Assembly: GCA_027310235.1 (NCBI GenBank)
Contig: DAIDBF010000045.1
Location: forward strand, 1 to 5,147
Direction of reading: 5' to 3'
Length of the DNA: 5,147 nucleotides
From: a bacterium
GTDB taxonomy: Bacteria > Patescibacteriota > Minisyncoccia > UBA6257 > GWB1-50-10
The notes beneath the pieces were generated by a model. It saw only the letters and a program-made list of their open reading frames with translations, did not search any database and was not told where the DNA came from. The position numbers and the translations under genes are program-made. Below, piece after piece: positions 5,022-5,147 of this stretch (position 1 is the stretch's first letter; every line of letters starts with the position of its first letter).

Positions 5022-5147
5022 ATGAGCGAAAATTACTACAAAACTTTACCTAAAAAACGAATGGGCGTTGGCGCATTATTTTTGAATGAAAATAACGAAC
5101 TTTTGATAGTTAAGCCAAGTTATAAAGATCACTGGTCTGTTCCGGGC
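5022..5147 (+). CDS. NUDIX hydrolase, N-terminal part, cut by the window end
   Basis: The 42 visible residues start with ATG two bases after the XRE stop, with no Shine-Dalgarno site, so coupled translation is likely. They read as the opening of a NUDIX fold: MGVGALFLNENNELLIVKPS, then YKDHWSVPG, the two strands and the W-x-x-PG element that directly precede the NUDIX box (GX5EX7REUXEEXGU). The box itself, with its metal-binding glutamates, lies beyond the window, so catalytic competence and substrate cannot be judged. NUDIX enzymes hydrolyse nucleoside diphosphates linked to another group, for example damaged nucleotides, sugar nucleotides or cofactors. Pairing with a small XRE protein suggests a two-gene unit in which the regulator may control the hydrolase. 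Confidence 0.85.
   Translation, partial: MSENYYKTLPKKRMGVGALFLNENNELLIVKPSYKDHWSVPG

Overview
The window looks like a piece of a small, compact bacterial genome of the Patescibacteria/CPR type, most likely Parcubacteria-like. The reasons are: an IF-2 that begins almost directly at its GTPase domain, a short RbfA, very tight gene packing with no convincing rho-independent terminators, tRNA genes without an encoded CCA, weak or absent Shine-Dalgarno sites at several genes, and LAGLIDADG genes of a kind I associate with this group. All identifiable stops are TAA or TAG and no gene needs an in-frame TGA, so I see no sign of UGA recoding. The lineage is an inference from the encoded proteins.

Minus-strand block, right to left (3632 to 1): a short-form infB, rbfA overlapping its end, a broken LAGLIDADG homing endonuclease gene, tRNA-Cys(GCA), an AI-2E/PerM-family membrane permease, a 62-residue single-span membrane protein, a tRNA-like 5' half fused to a GC-rich hairpin, and the first 28 nt of a further tRNA cut by the window edge. 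Gaps are mostly 0 to 30 nt, so most of the block could be one transcript, with tRNA processing releasing the pieces.

Plus-strand block (3694 to 5147): an extended -10 promoter sits so close to the next ATG that the mRNA is probably leaderless. It drives an intact HTH-LAGLIDADG endonuclease gene. Then come tRNA-Ser(GCU), a small XRE-type DNA-binding protein gene that abuts the tRNA and has ATA where its start codon should be, and the first 42 codons of a NUDIX hydrolase gene.

The most notable pattern is that both LAGLIDADG genes, one broken and one intact and not obviously close relatives, lie immediately 5' of a tRNA gene on the same strand (9 and 17 nt). Neither lies in an intein or a recognisable intron. 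This suggests free-standing endonucleases that lodge at tRNA-gene borders. The tRNA-like debris near the left edge and the XRE start abutting tRNA-Ser may be traces of similar rearrangement. Otherwise the content is core translation genes (infB, rbfA, tRNAs) plus a few accessory genes.
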